From: Bacillota bacterium
GTDB lineage: Bacteria > Bacillota > Clostridia > Christensenellales > SZUA-584
NCBI GenBank assembly: GCA_023408075.1
Contig: JAEYKW010000027.1
Span: forward strand, 62,001 to 126,000
Direction: 5' to 3'
DNA length: 64,000 nucleotides
Positions within the stretch are counted from its first letter, which is position 1, and the number at the start of each line of letters is the position of its first letter. The translations under genes and the position numbers were made by a program. Shown one piece after another: positions 33,060 through 41,759 of this stretch. The notes beneath the pieces are model-generated. The model was not told the origin of the DNA. It searched no databases and saw only the letters and a program-made list of their open reading frames with translations.

Positions 33060-34934
33060 ATGTTAAAAAAAAGAGACGATTTAATTGCCATGCGTGAGGA
33101 ATGTCAAAAAGCCCTCGCCGCGGAAAAGAAAAAAATATTTGTATGCGCGGGAACCGGTTGCGTTTCGAGCGGTTCGCTGGAAGTCTACGAGACGTTTGTT
33201 CGGGTTCTGCACGAAAGAAATATCCGATGCGCGGTGGAACTTCAAAAAGAACCGTATGAAGACAATGTGAGTGTGAAAAGAAGCGGATGCCTTGGGCTAT
33301 GCGAGCTGGGGCCCTTGGTACGGATCGAGCCTCAAGGATATCTTTATACGAAGGTCAAACCGTCGGACTGCGAGGAAATCGTAGAAAAAACGGTGCTGGC
33401 AGGGAAGCATATTGAACGTCTGGCGTGCCGTGAAGGTGAGAAAATCCATGAGAAGCAGGAGAATATTCCGTTTTACCGGAAGCAGACCCGGTTGGTGCTC
33501 GGGCATTGCGGATGTATCGACGCGACATCGATCCGGGAATATATCGGAGTCGGCGGGTTTACGGCATTTGAAAAAGCGCTTTTTGAACTGGGCCCGGACG
33601 GTATCGTCAAGGAAATTTCCGAATCGAATTTGCGGGGACGGGGCGGCGGCGGATTTCCGACAGGCAGAAAGTGGTCACAGGTAAAACGCCAGAAAACAGA
33701 ACAAAAATATATTGTTTGCAACGGCGACGAGGGCGACCCTGGTGCTTTTATGGATCAGAGCGTCATGGAGGGCGATCCACTTCGGATGATGGAAGGCATG
33801 ATGATCGCCGGATTTGCATGCGGCGCTTCCGAAGGGTATATATACGTCCGCGCGGAATACCCTTTGGCGGTAAGCAGACTCCGGGCAGCTATCAAACAGG
33901 CGGAAGCGTATGGTTTGCTTGGGGAAAACATTTTGGGTTCGGGATTTGATTTCCGTATACGGATCAGCAGGGGGGCGGGCGCGTTTGTCTGCGGTGAAGG
34001 AAGCGCGCTGACCGCTTCCATAGAGGGCAAAAGGGGCATGCCAAGGGTGAAACCGCCGCGTACTGTGGAGCACGGGCTGTTCAATATGCCTACCGTGCTG
34101 AACAATGTGGAAACCTTTGCGAATGTGCCGCTGATCATTGAAAATGGAGCTGCGTGGTACATAAACATCGGTCCTGAACAGAGCCCGGGGACGAAGGCTT
34201 TTGCGCTTACGGGCAACATTCAGAATACCGGACTCATCGAAGTGCCCATGGGCACAACGCTCAAGGAAGTCATCTTTGATATTGGCGGCGGCATACGAGA
34301 CGGCGGCGAATTCAAAGCCGTACAGATCGGCGGACCTTCAGGCGGATGTTTGACGAAAGAGCACCTGGAACTGCCCCTCGACTTCGATTCCCTGCAGAAG
34401 GCGGGGGCTATGATCGGCTCCGGCGGATTGGTCGTCATGGACAACACGACATGTATGGTGGAAGTAGCCAGATTCTTTATGAATTTTACTCAAAATGAGT
34501 CGTGCGGTAAATGCGTACCCTGCCGCGAAGGAACGAAAAGGATGCTCGCTATTCTGGAAAGGATAGTCGCGGGTAACGGTGAGGACGGAGATATCGAACT
34601 TTTACTTGAGCTTGCGGACGTTATATCGGCAACGGCGCTCTGCGGGCTCGGGAAGACAGCGCCTTCCCCTGTCGTCAGTACAATCAAAAATTTCCGCGAA
34701 GAGTACGAGGCGCATATCTACAGGAAACACTGCCCCGCTGGAAGCTGCCAACAGCTCAAGAAGATCGCGATCGACGCCGCCTTATGCAAAGGATGCTCCA
34801 AATGCACAAAGGTATGCCCCGCGGAAGCTATTTCGGGTAAGGTAAAAGAGGTCTTTGTAATCAATTCGGAAAAGTGCGTCAAATGTGAAGCTTGTGTCAG
34901 CGCTTGTCCGTTCCATGCCATAAGGGAGGTTTAA
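33060..34934 (+). CDS. hydB: Bifurcating [FeFe] hydrogenase, NuoF-like subunit (HydB)
   Basis: The 624-residue protein has an N-terminal thioredoxin-like [2Fe-2S] domain (FVCAGTGCVSSGS), a NuoF core with the FMN loop LRGRGGGGFPTGRKW and NADH site, an SLBB domain, a [4Fe-4S] site (ESCGKCVPCREGTKRM ... CGLGKTAPSPV) and two C-terminal ferredoxin clusters (CKGCSKCTKVCP, CVKCEACVSACP). It takes hydride from NADH and is the likely site of electron bifurcation in HydABC. It is 4 bp after hydC and 3 bp before hydA, so the three are tightly coupled. Length fits the family. Confidence 0.94.
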   Translation: MLKKRDDLIAMREECQKALAAEKKKIFVCAGTGCVSSGSLEVYETFVRVLHERNIRCAVELQKEPYEDNVSVKRSGCLGLCELGPLVRIEPQGYLYTKVKPSDCEEIVEKTVLAGKHIERLACREGEKIHEKQENIPFYRKQTRLVLGHCGCIDATSIREYIGVGGFTAFEKALFELGPDGIVKEISESNLRGRGGGGFPTGRKWSQVKRQKTEQKYIVCNGDEGDPGAFMDQSVMEGDPLRMMEGMMIAGFACGASEGYIYVRAEYPLAVSRLRAAIKQAEAYGLLGENILGSGFDFRIRISRGAGAFVCGEGSALTASIEGKRGMPRVKPPRTVEHGLFNMPTVLNNVETFANVPLIIENGAAWYINIGPEQSPGTKAFALTGNIQNTGLIEVPMGTTLKEVIFDIGGGIRDGGEFKAVQIGGPSGGCLTKEHLELPLDFDSLQKAGAMIGSGGLVVMDNTTCMVEVARFFMNFTQNESCGKCVPCREGTKRMLAILERIVAGNGEDGDIELLLELADVISATALCGLGKTAPSPVVSTIKNFREEYEAHIYRKHCPAGSCQQLKKIAIDAALCKGCSKCTKVCPAEAISGKVKEVFVINSEKCVKCEACVSACPFHAIREV

Positions 34935-34937
34935 CAA

Positions 34938-36635
34938 ATGGAAAATAAAAATTATGTTACGATCGACGGAATTCCCGTGGAAATAAACGGTGAGAAAAAT
35001 CTTCTCGAAATGATACGGAAAACCGGAATCAAGATGCCCACCTTTTGCTATCATTCCGAGCTTTCCATTTATGGGGCCTGCCGCATGTGCATGGTAGAAA
35101 ACCGGTGGGGAGGCATGGAAGCAGCCTGTTCCACGCCGCCAAAGGAAGGCATGGAGATATACACCAACACAGAACGGCTGCGCAAATACCGCAAAATGAT
35201 TCTGGAGCTTTTACTTTCCAACCACTGCCGCGATTGCACCACCTGCAACAATAATGGCAAATGCAAGCTGCAGGATCTGGCAATGCGCTTTAATATCGGA
35301 GAGGTACGCTTTCCAAATACCGCAGCATACTCCAAAATCGATGATTCTTCCGTCTGCATTACCCGGGATGCGCACAAATGCATTCTTTGCGGCGATTGTG
35401 TGCGGATGTGCAACGAAGTGCAGAATGTGGGAGCGATCGATTTTGCACACCGCGGTTCAAAAATGGCAATCAATACGGCTTTTGATAGACCGATTGCGGC
35501 TTCCCCGTGTGTCGGATGCGGCCAATGTGCGGCTGTTTGCCCCACCGGCGCGATTATTGTAAAGAACGACGTAAAAAGCGTATGGAAGGCGCTGGATGAC
35601 AAAACGGCAAAGGTTTCGGTTCAGGTTGCTCCGGCTGTCCGCGTCGCGCTTGGAAAGGAACTCGGATTGCCTAACGGCGAAAACGCAATCGGCAAAATTG
35701 TAGCGGCGCTTCGACGCATGGGCTTTGAGGGAATTTACGACACATCCACCGGTGCGGATATGACCGTGCTGGAAGAATCAAACGAACTAGTAAAGCGGCT
35801 GGACGAAGGTAAAGGATTGCCGTTGTTTACTTCCTGCTGCCCCGCATGGATCAACTTTTGCGAAAAAAAATACCCGGAATTGTTGGCCGAACTATCCACC
35901 TGCCGTTCCCCGATGCAAATGTTGGCATCAGTGATTAAAGTTCAGGACAGTACCTCAAGTCGCCGCAGCGTCCATGTTGCTGTCATGCCCTGTACCGCAA
36001 AGAAATTCGAAGCGGCGCGCGCTGAATTCAGGGAAAACGGTGAGCCTAATGTAGATTATGTCATTACAACGCAGGAGCTTATCCAGATGATCAAAGAATC
36101 CGGGATCGTCTTCTCCGATCTGGAACCTGAAGCGGTGGACATACCGCTTGGGACCATGACTGGTGCCGGCGTGATCTTCGGCGTAACCGGCGGCGTTACG
36201 GAAGCTGTTTTACGGCGTCTCGTCTCTGATAAATCCTCAGCTTCCCTTATGGCAATCACTTATAAAGGGGTGCGGGGCATGGAGGGCGTAAAAACTACGA
36301 CGATTACGGTTGACGGCCAGGAAGTCCGAATCGCGATTGTCAGCGGTTTAAAGAACGCCAGTGATTTAATTGAAAAAATCAAAACCGGCGATCATTATGA
36401 TTTTGTAGAAGTCATGGCATGTCCGGGCGGCTGCATCAGCGGCGCAGGACAGCCCTTCGCGCCGCTGAATGAAAAGGAAATTAGAGGAAAGGCGCTTTAT
36501 TCCGCCGACAAACTTTGCAGCATCAAACGCTCTGAGGAAAATCCCTTGATGATGTCGCTGTACAATGGATTGCTCAAAGGACGCGTACATGAGCTTCTGC
36601 ATGTAAAATACGCTTCCAGCCGGGAGGAACTATGA
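34938..36635 (+). CDS. hydA: Bifurcating [FeFe] hydrogenase, catalytic subunit (HydA, group A3-like)
   Basis: The 565-residue protein begins with a plant-type [2Fe-2S] domain (FCYHSELSIYGACRMCMVE), then a His/Cys-ligated cluster (NHCRDCTTCNNNGKCKLQ), two [4Fe-4S] clusters (CILCGDCVRMC, CVGCGQCAAVCP) and the H-cluster with all three standard motifs: TSCCPAW, MPCTAKK and EVMACPGGCISGAGQP. It makes or uses H2 at the di-iron site. Full motifs contrast with the HydS-like gene upstream. It lacks the small extra C-terminal domain seen in some members. Maturation genes (hydE, hydF, hydG) are not in the window. Confidence 0.95.
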   Translation: MENKNYVTIDGIPVEINGEKNLLEMIRKTGIKMPTFCYHSELSIYGACRMCMVENRWGGMEAACSTPPKEGMEIYTNTERLRKYRKMILELLLSNHCRDCTTCNNNGKCKLQDLAMRFNIGEVRFPNTAAYSKIDDSSVCITRDAHKCILCGDCVRMCNEVQNVGAIDFAHRGSKMAINTAFDRPIAASPCVGCGQCAAVCPTGAIIVKNDVKSVWKALDDKTAKVSVQVAPAVRVALGKELGLPNGENAIGKIVAALRRMGFEGIYDTSTGADMTVLEESNELVKRLDEGKGLPLFTSCCPAWINFCEKKYPELLAELSTCRSPMQMLASVIKVQDSTSSRRSVHVAVMPCTAKKFEAARAEFRENGEPNVDYVITTQELIQMIKESGIVFSDLEPEAVDIPLGTMTGAGVIFGVTGGVTEAVLRRLVSDKSSASLMAITYKGVRGMEGVKTTTITVDGQEVRIAIVSGLKNASDLIEKIKTGDHYDFVEVMACPGGCISGAGQPFAPLNEKEIRGKALYSADKLCSIKRSEENPLMMSLYNGLLKGRVHELLHVKYASSREEL

Positions 36636-36886
36636 TCGAATTGAGTGTATGCATAGGAAGCTCGTGCCATATAAAAGGCTCTTATAATGTAATCCAGATA
36701 TTTCAGCAGATGATTGAAGAAAATTCCTTGCATGACAGGATTGGACTTAAAACAAACTTTTGCATGAGAAGGTGCAATTGTAACGGCATAGCAGTCTCGG
36801 TGAATGGTCAGGCGTTTGATTTGACTCCTGAAACAGCGCGGGAATTTTTAACCACAGAGGTCATACCGATGCTGGGGTCACTCTGA
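36632..36886 (+). CDS. Thioredoxin-like [2Fe-2S] ferredoxin (second copy)
   Basis: The 84-residue protein is a paralogue of the first ferredoxin of this operon: VCIGSSCHIKGSYNVIQIF matches its N-terminal region. The second cysteine group reads FCMRRCNCNG, and one cysteine of the first copy (DLCGAFC) is replaced by Lys-Thr-Asn, so the ligand set is not identical. It overlaps hydA by 4 bp and is the last gene before a long hairpin. Its link to the hydrogenase is inferred from position. Confidence 0.83.
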   Translation: MIELSVCIGSSCHIKGSYNVIQIFQQMIEENSLHDRIGLKTNFCMRRCNCNGIAVSVNGQAFDLTPETAREFLTTEVIPMLGSL

Positions 36887-36893
36887 GTTGTAC

Positions 36894-36937
36894 GGGAAGT
36901 ATTTAATATCTATGAGGTTAGATATTTTATACTTCCC
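36894..36937 (+). other. Long hairpin at the end of the hydrogenase operon
   Basis: GGGAAGTA...AATATCT and AGATATT...TACTTCCC form a long stem with an 8-base loop, 8 bp after the last stop codon. No T run follows, so it is not a standard intrinsic terminator; it may protect the message end or mark termination by another route. Confidence 0.6.
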
Positions 36938-37645
36938 TAACCAATGTCGATAGTTGGTCATTGAGCATAGCCGACGGTGCGAAATCCGCCCAAAAAGTAT
37001 CCCGAAGCCATGTTGCGTCCAACAATTCCATATAGTGATTGGCATTATCTTACCAATATTCATAATTAGCCACAGCGTATGTAATGAACGGTGGATATCA
37101 CTATCTAGGGGTATCACTCATCTTTTTACTACCAGAATCAAGATTTTTGACTCTCCGTTTCGCAAGGCAATCTTATGGTTCCATTCTATAATTTATAAAT
37201 GGGCAAGAAGCCATTAAAATGGAACCAATGGCAGGTTTGTGGGTCCATTTCGCGGCAAACTTATGGTTCTTGCGACAGCTTATTTTTTTGGCACAGGTAG
37301 GGATTCGAAGGCCGGATAAGAAAATTGTCCGGTGGACAGTTTCCCAACCGTGGGTCGCATGGTTATGCCCATACCCACCAAAGCAACTGCGCGGATACGT
37401 TGCTTGTTTTACCTGCTTATCTTGTTGATAAAAATCGATTAACGTATGCTCACCAACGGATGGGTCTTTTGTTTTAGCACAGGAGGGATTCGAACGTGAT
37501 CGATCCGCGAAGCGAGAAAAAGCGCCCCTGTGTGGCGTTTTTAGCGAAGATGGCGTGATAGCGACCGCAGGGAACGGAACAAATCCCAGCTTTTCCGTCT
37601 TTATCTTTCCGAACCAAAAACGTTAACTCCAAATTTCCACAATGT
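36938..37645. other. Intergenic region with tRNA-end-like repeat fragments
   Basis: No gene is supported over some 700 bp. Two related segments, GGCACAGGTAGGGATTCGAAG (the 3' part) at about 37290 and AGCACAGGAGGGATTCGAAC at about 37475, look like reverse complements of tRNA T-arm ends (GTTCGAATCC), but no cloverleaf can be drawn around them. Between them, CCGGATAAGAAAATTGTCCGG folds back. This resembles non-coding repeat families of gut Clostridia. Open frames in this stretch have no ribosome binding site and low-complexity products. Confidence 0.45.
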
Positions 37646-37933
37646 TCAGTCTTCTGAGTTTCTATCTTCCACAACCCAGTATCTCGTTCCATCGGGAACC
37701 CGGCCCAGCAAACCATAATCAACAAGCAGCCGTCTTAAAATAAAATAGTCGTTAAAGGTATGCCATGCATCTATTATTTTATTGACTTCTTTTTCTGTAT
37801 AATCACGTCCCGGCTCAAATTTTCCGGCAAGGTATTGCAAAACCGGCACTTTCGTACGGTTCGGTACGGGAATCTGCTCAATCTTCCCGATATCATCGAG
37901 GAACACGGATATATTGATTTTTTTCGGACTCAT
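37646..37933 (-). CDS. DUF2087 domain protein
   Basis: The 95-residue protein matches DUF2087: KVPVLQYLAGKFEPGRDYTEKEVN and LRRLLVDYGLLGRVPDG with a final RYWV. The domain is a small helical and winged-helix-like fold; in other bacteria it is found alone or fused to ArsR- or GNAT-type regulators. AGAGG lies 6 bases before ATG 37933. The gene stands alone, oriented away from the hydrogenase operon. The function is unknown. Confidence 0.85.
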   Translation of the reverse strand: MSPKKINISVFLDDIGKIEQIPVPNRTKVPVLQYLAGKFEPGRDYTEKEVNKIIDAWHTFNDYFILRRLLVDYGLLGRVPDGTRYWVVEDRNSED

Positions 37934-38284
37934 ATACGACCTCTTTCAAGTGCTTAGCAATGACTACTAAGCAACTAATTTACTAAATAACTGCATATAA
38001 AATATACATTTGATTTTATTAGCTGTCAATATGTAAATATCGACTTCTGATCACGGCATTTGTAACCTCAAAGGCGAGCCGGACGCGATAGGAATGAGGG
38101 CAAAAGGGTCCAAGCGATTAACGGCGGCTATAACCGGCAATGCATCGGCGGACACACACTGTGATAAAGCCAATACAGATTGGCGGGCGAATAAAACGTC
38201 CTGCCGAGTGTTTCCGCCGCAGCAGGACGCTGTTTAAAAAGGATCGCGACTTTTTTACCGGTCTGCCCTGAGGCCACACTGAAA
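37934..38284. other. Intergenic region
   Basis: Apart from the terminator at 38190-38229 this 350-bp gap holds no gene I can support. The first 100 bases are AT-rich and contain CTTAGCAATGACTACTAAGC, a short inverted repeat at about 37951-37972, and TTTACTAAATAACTGCATATAAAAT, a plausible promoter region for the DUF2087 gene on the minus strand. Confidence 0.45.
38190..38229 (-). terminator. Terminator of the two-component system operon
   Basis: On the minus strand, CGTCCTGC and GCAGGACG flank a 17-base loop and are followed by TTTTATT. It is about 55 bp after the stop codon of the last gene of that operon. Confidence 0.7.
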
Positions 38285-39736
38285 TTAATTCGGAATAAAC
38301 TTTTCGCCGGTTTTGTTATTGGTATATTCGTGGTCGGCTTTCCAGCCGCTGTGTATGTACCGGAAGCATTCTTCATCCGCGAAGTATTTGACCTCCTGCA
38401 GCTTGCCGCCGACAAACTCAAACTCATAAATAGAGCCGTCGGCCATCCATGCGTCTTCTGTGCAGTAATTTTCGGTAACGCCGTTCACATTGGCGTACAA
38501 GAAATCTTCGCCGTAAATACTGCTCATGATATTGGCGACGTAGTTTTCATATTCCCGTCCGCCCATGCCGATGTCCTCAGTCTTTGTCAGGTCGATTTCG
38601 GGGTTCCACAGGCCGCCGCAGGTGAGGGAGATCATCCGTTTGCTCATGGAAGCGATGTCCAAGTTAAGCTTCACGCCCTCCATGTGCCAGTAGTTCTCCC
38701 GCGCGCCCGATTTGTCAATATAAAACGTCATCTGAGGCTTGTCATAAACTCCGCCCCCGTTCGCGAGTGTCAGGAATTTCTCGTAGATGTCCAGCGCTTG
38801 CTCCTGTGTCATATCGCCCGCGCCCGGCTCACTCTCTGCAAAGTTCTGCTCGGAGGCGGGCGTGACGAATGACAGGGCATACTGTACATCCGCATCAAAA
38901 TAGGCATACTCCCTCAGGCTCGCTTCAGAGGGGTATATGCCGACGGCATACAGCGTGCCGTTCATCACCGCAAAGCGTGCGAGCTTGCCGCTGGTCATCT
39001 TCAGGTCGTAGGTGTTCGTCCATGTGCCTTTGCCGCCGCTGCTTCCGGAAAATTGAATATCCGATACGACGGTATCAAATACGGCGGCGACACTGTCGGC
39101 AATGTCACGGGTGCTGCCAGAGATTTCTTTGCTGTTGAAATCCGGCTCCGTTTGTGCGCTTTCGGGTACGAAATAGTAGTCGATGTCAATGAGATCGAGC
39201 GTATCCGCCGTCATTGTGCAGACGATAGCCTCATCCGTCGTGGATACCCTGATGATATCACTGCGGTGGCCGCTGGTATCCGTATAATAGCGGTAATCCA
39301 CCTTGTCATCCGGCATGTCATAGCCGAAAAAAGCTTTCGCGAAACCGGCGGCTTTGGGTAGCGCATTCTCCTTGAGCATGTCAAAATCTTGCGGCTCGGT
39401 AATTTCCCAGGTACCAGCCTCGTTGATGGCGGTATTATCAATACTGGGTATTATAAATTCACGCCGGATTTCTTTGTATGCAATTAAATAGCCCAGCATA
39501 TCCGCGTCGCTGACTGCGGTTGGCTGCGGTATCGATTCGCCCTCGGGGGTGGGCTTGGCAGCCGGTTCCGCACCGGCATCGCTTTCTGCTGCTTCCGCTT
39601 GAGCCGTCTCAATCTTCTCGGCGGTCATGGCAATGTGCGCCTGGCTGGTCAGCACAAAGGCGAGGCAGATACCGCCCGCCACGATAATGGCAGCGGCCAG
39701 AAAAAGCACTTTGTTCTTTTTTATAAAGATCTTCAT
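38285..39736 (-). CDS. Membrane-anchored extracytoplasmic protein of unknown function
   Basis: The 483-residue protein has one N-terminal membrane helix (VLFLAAAIIVAGGICLAFVL), then an Ala/Glu/Pro-rich linker (AEAAESDAGAEPAAKPTPEG) and a large outer domain of about 400 residues. No known domain is obvious; repeated GYDMPDDKVDYRYYTD-like and mixed beta-strand text suggests two similar halves, each about 150-200 residues. AGAGGTG lies before ATG 39736; an in-frame start at 39781 would overlap the kinase gene. It follows the histidine kinase gene and probably belongs to its regulon or sensing. The function is unknown. Confidence 0.75.
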   Translation of the reverse strand: MKIFIKKNKVLFLAAAIIVAGGICLAFVLTSQAHIAMTAEKIETAQAEAAESDAGAEPAAKPTPEGESIPQPTAVSDADMLGYLIAYKEIRREFIIPSIDNTAINEAGTWEITEPQDFDMLKENALPKAAGFAKAFFGYDMPDDKVDYRYYTDTSGHRSDIIRVSTTDEAIVCTMTADTLDLIDIDYYFVPESAQTEPDFNSKEISGSTRDIADSVAAVFDTVVSDIQFSGSSGGKGTWTNTYDLKMTSGKLARFAVMNGTLYAVGIYPSEASLREYAYFDADVQYALSFVTPASEQNFAESEPGAGDMTQEQALDIYEKFLTLANGGGVYDKPQMTFYIDKSGARENYWHMEGVKLNLDIASMSKRMISLTCGGLWNPEIDLTKTEDIGMGGREYENYVANIMSSIYGEDFLYANVNGVTENYCTEDAWMADGSIYEFEFVGGKLQEVKYFADEECFRYIHSGWKADHEYTNNKTGEKFIPN

Positions 39737-39777
39737 TGTGTTCACCTCTTTTCGCAACAAGCTTACATCGTGATATG

Positions 39778-40923
39778 TCACAGAGTCCTCACCGAGACGT
39801 TACCGTGTTGTAAAAAAGTGATCGTGGCCTGCGTCCCTTTGCCCGCTTCGGATGTGAATTGCAGCGTGGCTTTGTGAAGCCTCGCAATCTCGTGGCACAG
39901 CGGTATGCCGAGGCCGTTTCGCTTCTGCGGGGTTTCAATCCTGCCTGGACGATTTGCGTAATCAAGCTCCTGTGCGCTCATGCCCTTCCCGTGGTCGCGG
40001 ACCGTGATTTGCCTGTCTTGCGCGGTCAGCTCGACGATATCGCCCTCGGGGGAGGCTTTGATTGCGTTGGCGACGAGATTGTTGATCAGGCTTTGAAGCA
40101 GCACACGGTCGCCCGTTACGCGTTTCCAGCTGACGGTGGAGCTTACCTGACCGTATGTGTGCTGTGTGTGCGTAAACAGCGTTTCCCAGTCGACGTTTTC
40201 CCGGTTCATGCCGCGCTCACGCATGTTGGATATGGTCAGCAGCTTTTCCGATATCTCAGCGAGGCGTTTGCTTTCGTCGAGAATGTAGCGGACTGCATTA
40301 TGCCGCTGTTCCTCCGTTAATTTCGCGATCATCAGCGCCTCGGCGTAACCACCGATAGCGGTGAGCGGCGTGCGAAGCTCATGCGCGAGCCGGTCCACAG
40401 GCTGGTTGATCTTTTTGAGTGTAAAATAGAGCAGAATACACAGCGCGAGCATCACGCCCGCGCCGGTGACGGACGAGACGACGGACTGACGGATGCCGGT
40501 GCTGACCGCATCGGACACGGACTTCATAAGTATAAAATCATATCCGCTTGTCAGCTTATCCGTCATGCATATATACGTGTCCTGACCGTGTGAGACCCAT
40601 GTCAGTGTGCCGGGGCCGGATGCATACGTGTACGGCAGATTGCTGAAAAGCACGCCGTCTTCGCTGGCAACCTCTATGAAAACGCCGTTGTCCGCGTAGT
40701 AGTCGGCAAACGAAGCCGCCGCGCTTTGATGGTTAGCGGCTTTGATGCCGTTAAAGGTGCTGTCCAGCGCCCGCGAGATTGCGTATTCCTCACTGGTGGC
40801 GGTGGCTTTCGTGTTCTTTATGAGGGACGTCACCGAAGGAGCCGCGAGGGAAAATACATAGATATAGAATATTGCCATTATGATGACGGTCGTATATAAG
40901 AAGTTCTTCTGCCACAATTTCAT
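39778..40923 (-). CDS. Sensor histidine kinase
   Basis: The 381-residue kinase has two membrane helices (about residues 10-28 and 150-168) with a 120-residue outer sensor domain between them. The H box is LAHELRTPLTAIGG with His181. The ATP-binding domain shows INNLVANAIKASP, RDHGKGM and NGLGIPLCHEIA (N, G1 and G2 boxes). There is no clear HAMP linker: the second helix leads almost directly into the H box. It is 3 bp after the response regulator gene, with GAGGAAT before ATG 40923. The signal is unknown. Confidence 0.93.
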   Translation of the reverse strand: MKLWQKNFLYTTVIIMAIFYIYVFSLAAPSVTSLIKNTKATATSEEYAISRALDSTFNGIKAANHQSAAASFADYYADNGVFIEVASEDGVLFSNLPYTYASGPGTLTWVSHGQDTYICMTDKLTSGYDFILMKSVSDAVSTGIRQSVVSSVTGAGVMLALCILLYFTLKKINQPVDRLAHELRTPLTAIGGYAEALMIAKLTEEQRHNAVRYILDESKRLAEISEKLLTISNMRERGMNRENVDWETLFTHTQHTYGQVSSTVSWKRVTGDRVLLQSLINNLVANAIKASPEGDIVELTAQDRQITVRDHGKGMSAQELDYANRPGRIETPQKRNGLGIPLCHEIARLHKATLQFTSEAGKGTQATITFLQHGNVSVRTL

Positions 40924-40926
40924 GGT

Positions 40927-41574
40927 TTATTCCTCAAACCTGTATCCGACTTTGTATATGGTATTGATACGGTCTTCAAGCTCCAACTTTTTGCGCAGTT
41001 TTTGAATGTGCACATCCACTGTGCGGCTTTCGCCCATAAAGTTAATTCCCCAAGCTTCGGTTAGCAGCCGTTGGCGCGTCAGAGCAATATTTCTGTTTTC
41101 TATGAGTATTTGCAGCAGGTTGAATTCCTGCAATGTTAAATCCACGGGTTCGCCGTGCAGGAAAGCCTGCCGGGAGTCAAACCGGACGGTCAAATCGTTT
41201 GAGGTGTATGAGGCTTCCGTCTTCTGCGTGCGCCTCAGAACCGCCTGAACGCGCAGCAACAGCTCCGTCACCTCAAACGGCTTTGTGATGTAATCGTCCG
41301 CGCCCAGCGTGAAGCCGCGTACCTTGTCAGTTGTGTCATGCCGGGCAGTTAAAAATATCGCCGGTATGTCTCTGATTTTTTCCATCACACTGAATCCGTC
41401 GACGTCGGGCAGCATGATATCGAGCAGCATAAGATCGTACACGTTGTCCCGCGCCAAAGCGAGCGCGTTCCTGCCGCAATATGCCTGTACGCAGCGGTGC
41501 CCGGTCATTTGCAAATGGATGGAGATGAGGTCGCTGATGGGCTTTTCGTCCTCGACAATCAGTATATTTGCCAT
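40927..41574 (-). CDS. OmpR family response regulator
   Basis: The 215-residue protein has a receiver domain (acidic residues in VEDEKP, phospho-acceptor Asp52 in LLDIMLPDVDG, Thr76 in IFLTARHD, Lys98 in YITKPF) and a C-terminal OmpR winged helix (LTLQEFNLLQIL, RTVDVHIQKLRKKL, IYKVGYRFE). It is the first gene of the operon with the sensor kinase and the secreted protein. ATG 41574 is preceded by AGGAGG-like GGAGGCACTGAC. Targets are unknown, but the membrane-anchored protein gene is a candidate. Confidence 0.95.
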   Translation of the reverse strand: MANILIVEDEKPISDLISIHLQMTGHRCVQAYCGRNALALARDNVYDLMLLDIMLPDVDGFSVMEKIRDIPAIFLTARHDTTDKVRGFTLGADDYITKPFEVTELLLRVQAVLRRTQKTEASYTSNDLTVRFDSRQAFLHGEPVDLTLQEFNLLQILIENRNIALTRQRLLTEAWGINFMGESRTVDVHIQKLRKKLELEDRINTIYKVGYRFEE

Positions 41575-41759
41575 GTGTCAGTGCCTCCTTGTGCTGTAAT
41601 TATAACACAAAAGATGTTATCATTATGTAAAATGAAATGGTTGTTGCCACGGCGTTATACTCCATGCACAAATAATCTGTCGCCTGGCTGAAACGCCATT
41701 ACTATGTTAAAGGATTCTGTGATACAGTTTACTCACCCCAATACAGGAGGCTGCTTACC

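Noticed and set aside
36894..36937. Riboswitch at the end of the hydrogenase operon
   Set aside because: It is a single long hairpin downstream of the last gene, with no conserved core or downstream gene on the same strand.
37290..37500. Possible tRNA genes on the minus strand
   Set aside because: T-arm-like text is present, but no acceptor, D or anticodon arm can be paired around either copy.
37474..37725. Small minus-strand frame in the gap after the hydrogenase operon
   Set aside because: It lies in repeat-like sequence and partly overlaps the DUF2087 gene; there is no ribosome binding site.
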